The position numbers and the translations under genes were made by a program. Shown here in pieces: positions 23,935-35,157 of a stretch of DNA of 64,000 bases. Numbering within the stretch: position 1 is the stretch's first letter; every line of letters begins with the position of its first letter. The DNA lies in contig BCKC01000010.1 of the NCBI GenBank assembly GCA_001600455.1, forward strand, positions 1,426,195-1,490,194, in the 5' to 3' direction. This DNA is from Endocalyx cinctus. Lineage: Eukaryota > Ascomycota > Sordariomycetes > Amphisphaeriales > Apiosporaceae. Below the pieces are notes generated by a model. The model did not search any database. It saw only the letters and a list, made by a program, of their open reading frames with translations, and was not told where the DNA came from.

Positions 23935-24678
23935 ATGACGGCTATTTCAGAAGAACAGCGTGGCCAAGGAGTTGCAGCGAGAGAGGACACGCCTGTAGGT
24001 CTTCAACATGCCGAAGAATCTGCAGGCGAACCTTCTCGTCAGGCTCGAGCCCACTCTCGACTTCGATCGCGATCTCGATTGCGATCGCAATCCAGAGCTC
24101 AAGCTAGACTTCGCTTTGGAAGAGCCTCGAGAAGCACTATCGCCTCCACCAACCGCGACATCGAACGTATGCCCAGCTCTCGCGACATTCTCCGCCACTT
24201 GAAGCTAGTTAGATACATGACCGGTATGCAGAAACTACAAGAGAAGCTGAGCGACGAAGTGGCAAAGAATGATGAACAGGCGAAGATCGACAGCAAACAG
24301 CTACACGAGCAATACACCGAGCTGAAAGAGAAACTCGACGAACTCCGACAGGAGGCCTTGAAGCGTTGTGTTCATAACAGAGAAATGACTATTATGGACA
24401 TGGAATTTGTACGAAACGAGTTCGTCGAGTTGGAGGATACGGTGCATATGCGCATTCGGGACCAAGTAAGTTGACTATGATTGCAAGCATGGTGAAGCTA
24501 ATTTACGTTCCGAAAAGACTAATCCATACGTGCTTTTTAGGACGAGGGACTCATTCAGAGATTCCCGCCTCGCTTTGATAGAAAGCTCTTCTCGAAGGTC
24601 ATCATGGTCTTACCTCTCTCCCTCGCCGCCATGGCCTTGGTCGTCCTATTCGTTGCCTGGGTCTTCAACTTCGTTTAG
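23935..24678 (+). CDS. Tail-anchored coiled-coil protein of unknown function
   Basis: Two exons, 23935..24465 and 24541..24678, with a 75-bp intron; 222 residues. I do not recognise the family. Residues about 36-66 are an Arg/Ser-rich tract with repeated RLRSRS-like pieces. Residues about 78-175 are charged and helical (KLQEKLSDEVAKNDEQAK, QYTELKEKLDELRQEALK), a likely coiled coil. The second exon adds FPPRFDRKLFSKV and one hydrophobic helix (VLPLSLAAMALVVLFVAWVF) that ends two residues from the C-terminus. This is the layout of a C-tail-anchored protein with the bulk in the cytosol. No signal peptide is seen. The frame continues cleanly across the splice junction and coding-like codon use supports a real gene. 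Role, partner and organelle cannot be told from sequence. Confidence 0.7.
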
Positions 24679-26168
24679 GCAGTTGTTAAGGTAGATTGTC
24701 ATCTCCCGTCACGCTTCATCGGCTTAGTAGACACATGGTTAAGATGCTTGGATGGGTCAATACGGAACTAGCTTGTAAGTCTTTTATCTGATCGGCGACC
24801 GAAGGATTTTTACGATGTCAGTGTCTAACTTGATAACGTTACAGCGTCACAACTGGTTCTCTTCTTTCTTTAAGGATTCAACATTCTCATTTCAGGCTGC
24901 CACATTTCTCTCTGGGTCTCCGTTGCGTTTGGAAGGTATTGGCCGGTGATATACTCGCTCATGCAGAAAAGGGTTATGATAGGGCGATGGATATATGGGT
25001 TCTGCGAATCAACGTTCTCTGTGACATCATGGGAAACATCAAGTTATTCTATGGTTCTAGGAGGAGGGATATAGTGATTGGTCGGTTCTACACATCTTCG
25101 AGGTTGTACTCTAATACTTCTAAGCCCTCCGGCCTGCTACATTCCTAATCAAATGAATCGTTACTGAACCTCTTCCTACGCGTCTACGTAATTGAAAAAA
25201 CGACAACAGAGTTTAAGTTTGTGATTGAATTGATCACTTATGATATTTTTAATGGGTTCATGCCTATGAAGTATCTAAGTTTATCTTGTGACGAAGATAT
25301 CACGATGAAATTGCCAAGCCTTGTTGAAACAACTTATTAACTAATCATTTACAAGGATAGGAACGGATGATATCTATTCTACTAAGAATAAACGGTATAA
25401 TGACGATTTTCAGTATTTAAGTAATACGCTACTCTTGTTCAAGATTAGAATGCTGACTGCCAATATCGTATAACTATTAGTACGGACTACCGATCATAAT
25501 AAGCAAATATCTCGTATATTCGGGATGATCAAGTGGGTGCCATTGACCAATCATAGACCGGCTTATTCTGGTGCCTAGGGATGATCGGCCGCATATCCCC
25601 CTGTCGTGGCAGTGTGAATCGCTTGAACACAAATATGGGAGCGTATACCCGGCACGGAAATACTACAGACCTTAGTTTTTACTCCATACATCATCCGACA
25701 GAATAAAATTCGGTGCCGTATCATTCGACTTCATCCCGTTGTTTGTCTTCACTTCGGCCAATCATCGTGGTTTTTATTTAGGTGCCTTGGGCAAATACTG
25801 CAGAGAATCCTTAGTGGGTATATCGCCAAGGGCGCAAGCTTCGCTTCGGCACCGTTTCGAGAAGGCTTCGTCGTTTCTGCTGAAGGAAAGAATCTGCTTC
25901 TTCAGCCCCGTTTTATGTCGGTAGTCCGATATTATCTCTTTCGTTTTGCCCACGTTAACGAAAGAAAAGAAACGGCTCGCATGAATCGGACTTATTCCTG
26001 CGTTTCGACCCAAAATACTTATCTCGCAGCCTAAACAGCAGCAGAGTTAGTAACGTCCGCAGGACGAAGAAGACATACTAATAGTCTTACCCACCTATAC
26101 CAACTGCTTATATATCAATTACCTTTTCCTATATTACATCGAGTGCCTTCTCGCTCGAATTGTTCATC
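24679..26168. other. 1.5-kb intergenic region
   Basis: AT-rich, between two genes on the + strand. No frame has protein character. It contains the promoter of the sterol-glucosyltransferase-tail-like gene, but I cannot point to elements. Confidence 0.55.
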
Positions 26169-27560
26169 ATGCGTCTTTCAAAAGCTCGATCTGAGACGCA
26201 AGAAGACGGAGATAGGAACACCAGTCCTAGGTCAACATTAACAACGTACCACCCGGACAGCTACGCCGCTGCTTGCATCACCAGCGACGACCATCAGGAG
26301 CAGAATCTGCATCTTCAACACGACGGAGGCATTAGTCGATCCGCCTCGGTAACCACCTCGAACATCAGCTACACCGGAAGACGAGACTACGGTATGAAAT
26401 TTATGGCTAGCGTAGACGCAATGGCATCCGCTCCCATCCCAGAGTCCGGCACCGGTAGCAACAGCTACGGTATCACAACCGCCGATGCGACGGCCATGCC
26501 TACGCCGCCTTCGCCATCGATAGCCGCGTCCCAATCCGCTTCTCAAGTCGGAGACGTCGCGAGCGGCGGCAGCTCCCTCTACGGACCCCCTCCGTACTGG
26601 GAGAACCGGGCGTCGGATCAGCAGCGACAGCAGCACCAGCATCGGCAACGGGAGCGGCGACCGCTCCCTACCCAGCCCGAAGACGCGAAATCCGTAGACG
26701 AATCCGGTCGCGATCGCTACCACGACAACGAGGCATACGAAGATGACGATGATGACGACGACTACGACGACGATAGCGGCTGGCGCCATCCCTTCATCCG
26801 TAGCTTCTGGCACATATTCCTCTCTGTCGGATATTTCATCTGCGCTATCCTCGCCATGCCGCTGGTCATCCTGCACGGACTCGCCAGTTTTTTCGCTTAT
26901 TTCCCCAGATTGTATAGAGACGAAACGGCGAGGCCAATCCCAAAGATCACTGGGTTCGGGCAAGGGTGCGTAGCTGGTGCACAAGTGAGTAGCCTTTATT
27001 TATTTTATCTCTCTCATTTTTCTCAAATCAACTCATCTGTTTTCGTTCGTCGTTTTATCCTCCCTGTGTCGCTTTCTATTGTCTCCACGACAGCGTAGGC
27101 TTCGAGCATGCATGAAAATAAGGAAATATAATGAAAAGCGCATGGAACCCAGCTAATACATTAAAAAATAGGAATTTTTCTACGGATTCTTCTTCGGCAT
27201 ATTCGACTTTATCATACTGCCCATCAGGAGTGGCCGAAAAGAGGGGATTGTGGGGGTCTTCAAGGGACTTGCTCGTGGCATCTTTGGCAGCCCAATCTGC
27301 AAAATCGCTTCTGGTAAGCCCAGTTCCATATCAAAGCAAGGAGACGGACAATTTTCATTTCAGAAAAAGAAAGTCACCAGTAACTAATTCCTCGTGTTTT
27401 TTTATGTTCGATTATAGGCGCATTCGGTCTTTTCGGTCACCCTCTATTCGGCATCTATAAAGCCGCCTCCAAAATCAAGGTGATCGTTACATGGGACGGT
27501 GGTAAGAGGAGGAAGAGCAAGAACAAGAACAGGAGAAAGGTGAATACGTCGCCTGTATAA
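26169..27560 (+). CDS. Orphan membrane protein like the C-terminal tail of fungal sterol glucosyltransferases
   Basis: Three exons, 26169..26984, 27172..27313 and 27418..27560 (introns 187 and 104 bp); 366 residues from the first ATG. Residues 1-190 are disordered and polar, with Ser/Thr-, Gln- and Pro-rich parts, then an acidic Asp run near 190-202. A hydrophobic segment at about 211-246 (FWHIFLSVGYFICAILAMPLVILHG) leads into FPRLYRDETARPIPKITGFGQGCVAGAQ and glycine-patterned repeats (EGIVGVFKGLARGIFGSPICK, AFGLFGHPLFGIYKAASK). The last 120 residues resemble the region that follows the catalytic domain in fungal sterol-3-beta-glucosyltransferase-like proteins, itself reminiscent of VPS13 C-termini. 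No UDP-glucose-binding domain is present, so it is not expected to be an enzyme. A lipid- or membrane-binding role is inferred. The C-terminus is Lys/Arg-rich. Confidence 0.7.
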
Positions 27561-27982
27561 AAACAATGCCTGTCTAGGCTGCTCTAATTTAACAAATGTA
27601 TGAGATTGGCATTAATGAGGTGGGACGGCAGTGGTTAGTAACGTGTACGCCAATAATCAAGGTCACTCCGGGCTGGAAAAATATTCTCTTGTTTCGCCGA
27701 TCTATTCCTTCAGTTTGTCATTAAAGTGTATTTAAGACGTCTATGGTAGAAACGTCACCTCTCTTAATCTTGGCTCTCTATCTTGGCCACATAATTAAAA
27801 GCAACTTTCAAATCAAATCATAGGGATAGACGTGAATTCGATATTCAAATAAATTATAACGCCTCTAAAATGAAACCGTTGTCATCATTCTTGGTTTCAT
27901 AAAAGAGCCTATTTACCCGATTCTAGGAATGGCATCAACCAAATCCGAACCACCTAGATTTTCAATTATATCCACCAACACG
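27561..27982. other. Convergent 3' spacer
   Basis: These 422 bp of AT-rich DNA separate the stop codons of two convergent genes. They must hold both 3' UTRs. Nothing else seen. Confidence 0.7.
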
Positions 27983-29207
27983 CTACGCAACCTTGATGAC
28001 AATTTTTCCAACGTGCTTTTGAGAACTCTATTAATCGATATTAGCTATTTTTTACAGATTCACGTACGTTTGTTTCGCGTGCGACGACCGGAAGAAAAGA
28101 AAAAAAAATTTCGACTCACCAAATACTGAAACGCCTCCTTCGTCTTACCAAAGTCAAAGATCTCCTTATCGACGACGGGATGTATATCGTTAGCCTCGAT
28201 CGCCGCGATCATCGCCTCGAACTGGTCCCGCGATCCCACGTAAATGCCCCTCACGGTGACGAGCCGGATCAGCGTCTCGGCCAAGGTGGCCTGGGTGCCG
28301 AACCCGCTGATCATGCCGATAACGCTGACGAGACCCTCCATCTTGACGGCGTCGAGGCTGTTCTGCAGCGTCTGCTCCCCACCGATCTCCAGCACGTTGT
28401 CGACCCCGCGTCCGCCCGGCGTGAGCGCTTTCGCCGTCTTGCCCCAGCGGGGGCCCTCCCGGTAGTTGATGACGTGGTCGGCGCCCAGCTTCTTCAGCAT
28501 CTCCGCTTTCGCGGCGCTGGACGTCGTCGCTATCACTTTGGCGCCGGCGACTTTCGCGAACTGGAGATTATCGTTAGTTTGGTGGTTTAAAAAAAGAAAA
28601 GAACAAATGGGAAATAAAATAAAAAGAAATGACAGTCACGTACCTGTACGGCGAAAATACTCACCCCACCCGTCCCCTGCAGGAGGATCCAGTCTCCCGG
28701 CTTGACGGGTTTGAGACCGTACAGCGCGTTCCAGGCAGTGACGGCCGCGCAGGGAAGGGTGCTAGACTCGATTAGGTCGAGGTTTTCCGGAGCGCGAAGA
28801 AGTCCGGACTCGGAGAAGACGGCGTACTCGCGCAGGACGCCATCGACGGCGCCGCCGAGTCCGGTCTGGGCGGAAACGACGTCGATGGGACCGTAGATGT
28901 GACCCTGGTTGAAGAGGGAGACGACGCGATCGCCCACCTTCAGAGTCGAGACCTGGGACCCGACCCGGATGACCTCGCCGGAGGCGTCCGAGGCAGGCAC
29001 AACGGGTAGGTTGTTTTCGAACAGGTAGTTGCCCTTCATGATCATGGTGTCGCGCGGGTTGATAGAGACATAGCGGATCTTCACGAGGACATCGCGATCG
29101 CCGACGGAATCAGGCACGGGGACTTCTTCGGGGACGAGCGTGTCGGTGCAGTTGTCCATGTTGGTACCGACAATTTTCCACTGCTTCATGCTTGAAGACG
29201 ACGACAT
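27983..29207 (-). CDS. Medium-chain dehydrogenase/reductase, zinc-type alcohol dehydrogenase-like
   Basis: Three exons, 29207..28644, 28560..28120 and 28027..27983 (introns 83 and 92 bp); 349 residues, the normal MDR length. The 45-bp last exon encodes SSQKHVGKIVIKVA and completes the usual ending of the family. The N-terminal GroES-like part has VLVKIRYVSINPRDTMIMKG and VVPASDASGEV. The Rossmann half carries the NAD(P) motif LLQGTGGVSIFAVQFAK at about 173-190, then GAKVIATTSS. The catalytic-zinc Cys ligands of classical alcohol dehydrogenases are not evident, so this is probably an NADPH-dependent enone/quinone-type reductase; the substrate is unknown. In fungi such genes are scattered; here there is no biosynthetic neighbour. 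Confidence 0.92.
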
Positions 29208-30482
29208 TGTTCTCTATTCTTGATATTGGAAACTGTAAATGTGATTCTTATTGTTGTTTATTCTGCAAATTTCAAGTTATCTTTATTTCATGAAGTTTCA
29301 GACGAACTTGGGATCTATATGCTTTTTTTCCCCTTCCCTCATCTAGCTTTCCCCCCAGCATATCCCGTCTCGGTCTTTATAGTTACCAATCATATTTGCG
29401 TGCCGAAAAATACCATTTCCCAATATAGGAAGAAGGTATTGATAACTCCAAACAGCATAAGATCGTACGAAACTACCGCATGTCACGGGGTTCTGCAATA
29501 CGCTTAATAATTGCAGCGATTGCAGACGCTGACTTTACCGGATGTCGACGTCGGTGTAACCCCAATGCAAACTTCCATTCTGTATTCCGTGGAACATGTT
29601 CAATCAAGTCGAACCAATAGTCTTCGTGTTCGATATGTTCAAACTTCTAACTCCTTTGATCGGATTGGTAATCTATCAGTATCATGAGTTGAGTAGTAAT
29701 GATTAATCCGGGTAATAATTTGGCCATTTCGCCAAATGCCAAATCCTTAACCGGATTAATTATCTGGAATCAACACGCAATCGAATTTCATATTGACTAA
29801 TAACTAGATGCTTATAGAAGAAAAATATATGTGATTCGGTGTTTATGAGTGTTCTTCATTGTAACAATTATGTGTCATTTGGAGATAAAATAAAGCAGGC
29901 TGGCGGGGAGGGTGGTATTATCGAGGTAAATGCTCACCAAATTACGGAATACTCCGCTTCCGAATAATGATAATCATACATTATTAACACCTCAAGAAAC
30001 ATTGCGATTGTGCTGTTTCTCATTTTTCTCTCGTTACGTTACGTGCTGTGATGGGCAGCAACAATTATCTACCTAGGTAGTTAACGTACAGTCATAATTC
30101 ATCCCCATTTCATCATAATACTACCCTATAGTTGCTTAGGGCTTACAACTAGCCTACGGTTAGCCCTATTCGATGAGTTTTTTCCCGGCATCTTGTATTA
30201 AGTAATAATATCGTTAACGGGCATGAACTTTAACAGACGATGTCGTGGTGTTTCAAACTTTCAGCTGGGTTTATTCGGCAAATGATTCAATTCCCGGAGC
30301 CAATTAGACCCAGTAGAGACGAAGGGCAAATTATCACTGGATAGAAGTGACAATCAGAGCCACCGCGACAACTGAATCAAGAACAAAATGCGAACACCGC
30401 ATCAGAGTCCTAGAGACCTGAGAGACAGATAGAATTCTACAACTTCTCTGTTAGGAATGCCGCGACCCCATGTGCTGACGTT

Positions 30483-30520
30483 GATGCCTATGCCGATGCC
30501 GATGCCGATGCCGATGCCGC
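30483..30520. repeat. (GATGCC)n hexanucleotide repeat
   Basis: Six copies of GATGCC, the first slightly diverged, in an otherwise non-coding AT-rich area. A hexamer keeps reading frame, which is typical of repeats inside coding sequence, but no gene is visible around it. Confidence 0.85.
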
Positions 30521-31984
30521 CAATGGCGGATACAGAACTAGGGAAGAACAGGATACGCGGTCACCCTATGAACTCTTCAGAGTAAGTCCATAGTGATAAG
30601 CACGCGTATTGGTGTTTGGTCTGGGAAACAGTGCCTTGCATTGTTATTTTCGCGATACGCTTTCCCGGGCTGGAAACATCTATGTGGCAGTGACATTGAG
30701 ATGATAGTCTCTTGTCCCCTTGGTAGATGGGGAAACATAACGATCGGGCCTAAGATCGTAATTATCTATGCCTAGCATGGGTTGAATACAATTTTAACTT
30801 CTCATGGGCGAGGCTGCATCTTATTTTCGCAGAAAACCAGCGGCAAGTGGCCAATTTCTTTGAGACGTGACGGGGAATGGTGGGACTCCATGCGGAATTC
30901 TCATCTAAGGCATGTGTGTTACTCATCGTATTGCATGAGAGTGGATGAAATAACGAGTGGCGGCAACGGTCTAAAAATAGGAAAGTCAACCGATGTCACT
31001 TCATGTTATAATACTACATCTTATTATGCTCTTGTCCTACATCCTGGTATATTCTTGTCCTCTCCGTATGGTTACGGCTCCCTTTCGGCGCAACTCGGTT
31101 CAAGGTGTCCGGTATACTCAACTTGGGCGAGTTATATAAACCTGGTTCACTGCAAGTAGCAAACATCCCGAGCCGTGTAATTCGAATAGCCATTCCTCCG
31201 TGGCCACGGTCTTAATCATCCTCTTGCATATCTGGACCTTGAAAAATGAGAAGCGTTGATTTGATATGAGTCTACTAATTATCGGAACGCGAGACAGTAA
31301 ATCTAACTTAACTCCGATGATTGACGCGAAGTAAACTTCTATAATGCGTTCAGAGTATCTTTTATTAGGAGCTTTCTCATTATTACGTATGCATAATAGG
31401 AGAAAGTCCGTATTGGTGTTGGATTGACGAAGGGCGTAGATCAGAAAGAAGGAGCTACACCCACTATCACCGAAACAGTCGGATCTTCGCGATAGCGAGG
31501 ACGTAAGTCTGTCACCTAATGACTCCCGTATCACTTAGTTATGAAGGACTATTTCCACAGATACCGAAATTCCTCCTGGACTACCTAGAAAAGTGCGAGC
31601 TGTTCCGGTAAGCCAGACCTGATATTGTCGACTGGAGCGTCGATGACGATTCCTTAAGCTTCTTAATTCCAGATTATAACTCCGCAATGCGTATTTCCAT
31701 CGACTTCTAGTTGAGCTATTGATTCCCTGATTTTTCCGTGATATTCCACGTGGAAACAAGCTGAAAGTGAGAGTTCTGAGATGTGGCTATGGCGTGGTGG
31801 GCTTGAGATTGCACTAGGCAAGCCAGAGCTAGTTCCCATATTTAATGAACACCCAGTTGTAGGATATAAATCATGCAAATGTGTTGATACTGCTTTTTCC
31901 TAAGATTTCGAATATCATCTTATGATACTGTGCTGTTTCGTGGTGTTTGAGATCGCCTAAAGATTTTGGAGCTGTTGAAACTCT

Positions 31985-31986
31985 TT

Positions 31987-32078
<92 letters not shown>

Positions 32079-32181
32079 TNNNNNNNNNNNNNNNNNNNNN
32101 NNNNNNNNNNNNNNNNNNNNNNNNNNNNNNNNNNNNNNNNNNNNNNNNNNNNNNNNNNNNNNNNNNNNNNNNNNNNNNNTT

Positions 32182-32277
<96 letters not shown>
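31985..32277. repeat. (TTTC)n microsatellite interrupted by a gap
   Basis: A regular TTTC repeat runs about 95 bp up to the N block and about 98 bp after it. The true array length is unknown because the assembler could not cross it. Confidence 0.95.
32080..32179. other. Assembly gap of exactly 100 N
   Basis: One hundred N, a usual placeholder for a gap of unknown size. TTTC repeats flank it on both sides, so the missing sequence is at least partly more of the same repeat. Confidence 0.97.
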
Positions 32278-32279
<2 letters not shown>

Positions 32280-32644
32280 TTTATGTTGCCCCTTTTCACC
32301 ATGTACACATCATTCTCGTGTGTATCTTACTTCCACTAATTCAAAAGAAGAATAATGCTAAATCATAGTCGATACCACCTCTAGAAATAGTATATAAATC
32401 ATCGCCAACCCTACATATGTGGATGTGCAGAACATTGAAGGGATGCCCATATTAGATAGTTGAGGATTTTATATGTTACTCTAAGTGGCGGTATGCTTCA
32501 ATAGTCTCAAAAGCCAGTCAAAAGTAACAATACAACTCTGAGATCTCACAATTATCAACTATTGGCAACCGTCATCAGACATGCGGTTCTCAAGATGATT
32601 ATGTTTCGTTCGTGATTTTGGATTGTAGCAGTCTAGAAGCTAAC

Positions 32645-32680
32645 TTTTTTTTTTTTTTTTTCAAAAAAAAAAAAAAAAAA
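32645..32680. repeat. T17-C-A18 perfect palindrome
   Basis: A run of 17 T, one C and then 18 A. It could form a hairpin. No flanking element was identified, and no terminal repeats or target duplications were found by eye. Confidence 0.9.
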
Positions 32681-32871
32681 CAATAGGACTAGCCACCATC
32701 TCCTCGACAGCTAAATCTAAGTGAAGGATCCAAATACATGCTGGAGTATACTTAAACAATCTGCGGCGTCTTGAAACTCAAAAGACGTGTTTAAACATAC
32801 GGTAATGTTTTCCATCGTTCGCGCTCTAGTCACATCTCAAAGAAATCCAGTTCGTATTTTGGTGGAAAACA

Positions 32872-33660
32872 TTGTGGCAGATGGTCATCGGGGAGGAGGA
32901 AGAGAGAGACGACGACTATGAAAAGCCCGGCCCGATTGAGCTCGAGGCTCTCGGGATCTGCAATCTCGCCGACTACGCCGACGAGAGACTAACGTCCTCG
33001 AAACCGTTCAAAAACCGCCCTCGCCTCGCCCAAGCTGACGACGCTAAAGCTCCACGTCGCGTTCCAAAACGAAAAGGCCATTAGAAGGCTCGATCTACAC
33101 GTGCCGGAGCAGTACGACTTGTTCGACTCTCTTCCGTCTACCTGGCTCACCCAGGAGGTGGCGAGGAAGCTCCGGGTGGCTGTCGCTCTTCGCGGCTAAG
33201 TACTGGGGGGTGGACACCCAGGCTCGAGGTCCTGGCTCCGGGGAATTTCGTGCTCAGCCACGAATGGATGATAACGACTGGCTTTCTTCCCTTGGAAGTC
33301 AAAAATGGCCGCGAGCTCTACTTGGATACCTTGTCCGATCCTTTTCTAGGTGCCCGTCCCCTCCGCTCTAGGCTCTAGGGCAGAGGACGAAGGGTTCCCA
33401 GCAAAGAGGATATGATGCGGATATTTCATATCTGGAGACATAGTATCGATCGGCCACCCCTCATACATTGGAATCGGGTGCTCGATCACTGGCGTGTGAA
33501 CATGAAAGTGTTAAGGGTATTTGGGCTCGGTGCGCATGCGTAGAACCTCGCGGATCTGAACATAGCAGGACATACTGAAGAATTCGAATATTTCCTTACC
33601 AATTCTTATGCTTTTGACTTTCTCAGGTTCGTTAACTATAATCGACTAATGACAGACGTT
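32872..33660 (+). pseudogene. Decayed F-box-type protein gene, 5'-truncated and frameshifted
   Basis: This block, GC-richer than its flanks in its first 500 bp, keeps recognisable pieces of a large Sordariomycete F-box/LRR-like family, spread over several frames. Pieces in order: GPIELEALGICNLADYAD (about 32930), LTTLKLHVAFQNEKA then YDLFDSLPSTWLTQEVARKL (about 33035-33175), YWG plus WTPRLEVL after a shift (about 33200), LSHEWM and GRELYLD (about 33253-33330), and WNRVLDHW with MKVLRVFGLG near 33475-33530. At least three frame changes and in-frame stops separate them, and no start or N-terminal F-box is seen. It cannot make the full protein. Further decayed sequence may reach about 33660. The family identification is from recalled motifs, not a search. 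Confidence 0.65.
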
Positions 33661-35005
33661 ATGGGAATAGCTTTAAAACTAGCAAAGTTGAAATTTTTGA
33701 AAGCGACCTCCGCGAGACTCATATTTGGTTTACTCCATGCATTAAATTTCATGAGGGTGACTTCGATGAGGGATGGGGTTGGCTTCAGAGGTTAGTTAAA
33801 ATTGATCACTCGAGCCTGCGTCGAACGACAATGATATATACCAGTCATATTTTCCTCAGGGTCGCATATCAAGTACGATAAATTACTTCCATAGATATAT
33901 ATCTACAATGAGCCCGTCCATTTCTATCTTTTTTTTCTTGCTATTTTTTGGACGAGTCGAAGAAATCTTATCTCAGAATCTTCAAATGCATAAAAATCAG
34001 TTTTCTTTCAACTCGATGGCGCTCAAGGAGAATTGCAACTTGAGAGAGAGGACATCTACAGATCTAACCTAGGGTACTGTGTAGTGTACTCCGTAGATCC
34101 AATAATGGCCGCATGGGTATGGGGACCTACGGAACAGATCAGATCAGGACAGATCCGCTTTCGTAGGCTCGATGGCGAGTGGATACTCTAGCAGGCAAGA
34201 CAGGGAAGCATGGGGCTATATTTAGCTGTACGATCGCAGGATCGGTAAGTTCCTAGATCTTACTACACTGAACGACAAGAAAAATCGATAACGAATATTG
34301 CTGCATCCTTCTAAAACTCAGCTGTATCCTAACGTAGTCAGTAAGAACAATGCGAGCTATCCGATAAACCTTGTTCTCTTTCGATCGCACAGTCTTGAGC
34401 GTGTATCGCAAGCACATACTCTCTTTCAAGGCTGCGACGCAAGGGGATTGAGGTTGAACACAGCTCATTGCTTAATTTGGGGGAAAAAAAAGCTAGACAC
34501 TTCTGCGCATAAACCCTAGGGGTGCATGCTGTGCCTCGTATAACCGTCCTTGAGGTAGTATACATCACACCTGAGGTCTCCTGGTTCAAGATGATAATTT
34601 CGGTATATGTGTAGTAAGGCAGCGCAATAATAGGGTAATACTCTGGCAGTTTATTTTTATTTTCCGAAGTCTTAAATGCCAAGAAAGTCGAGTATGCCGT
34701 TCAGTTGAAATTCAAAACCAAGCTTTATGGTTGTAAGCCAGCACCCTGAGTTAAGCTCATTATAGCTTGTTATCGCTATTATACGGTAGGGGAAGAAAAT
34801 ATAGCTGGGGTGAACTGGCCAGCTATCGGGTAAGCTGGCCAGAAACTGGTACGATATACGGACTGGCATATGGAATAGAATGTTGGCATACTAACCAGTA
34901 TGTCAATCGGCATGATATCTAACCTAGCTGCCTGGTAGCTAGCCGAAAAGAAGAGTCAAAAAATCAAACATCATACCAACTCCTGATCGACGACCACCCC
35001 GAACA

Positions 35006-35068
35006 TCATTCAAAATTCTATACGAGCCGACCAATTATCATTCAAAAGCTATACGAGCCGGCCAATTA
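35006..35068. repeat. Two imperfect 32-bp direct repeats
   Basis: Copies start at 35006 and 35038, each beginning TCATTCAAAA and ending CCAATTA. They differ by a few substitutions and one base in length. They immediately precede the 12-bp array. Confidence 0.85.
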
Positions 35069-35085
35069 CCAGTCGACGTAGCAGC

Positions 35086-35157
35086 CCGAAAACCACTCCG
35101 AATCTCATGCCGAATGCCACTCCGAATCTCAGTCCGAATACCAGTCCGAACACTTGT
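35086..35157. repeat. Six tandem copies of a 12-bp unit
   Basis: Units of the form CCGAATNCCACT repeat six times with variation at the fourth to twelfth bases. On the minus strand they read as a four-residue periodic FG-rich peptide (FGLR, FGVA, FGMR and so on) inside an open frame, but nothing else supports a gene. Confidence 0.85.

Larger units (their letters stand above)
29208..32871. other. 3.7-kb gene-poor AT-rich region
   Basis: Upstream of the MDR gene. It contains a (GATGCC)n run, the (TTTC)n tract with an assembly gap and a T/A palindrome, each listed separately. The open frames across the TTTC tract are repeat artefacts. No gene seen. Confidence 0.55.

Noticed and set aside
26160..26168. 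Three-residue N-terminal extension of the glucosyltransferase-tail-like protein
   Set aside because: It starts at TTG, not ATG; the first ATG is at 26169.
31871..32355. Frames of FFLS or KKER repeats around the N gap
   Set aside because: They are translations of the TTTC microsatellite and of N, not proteins.
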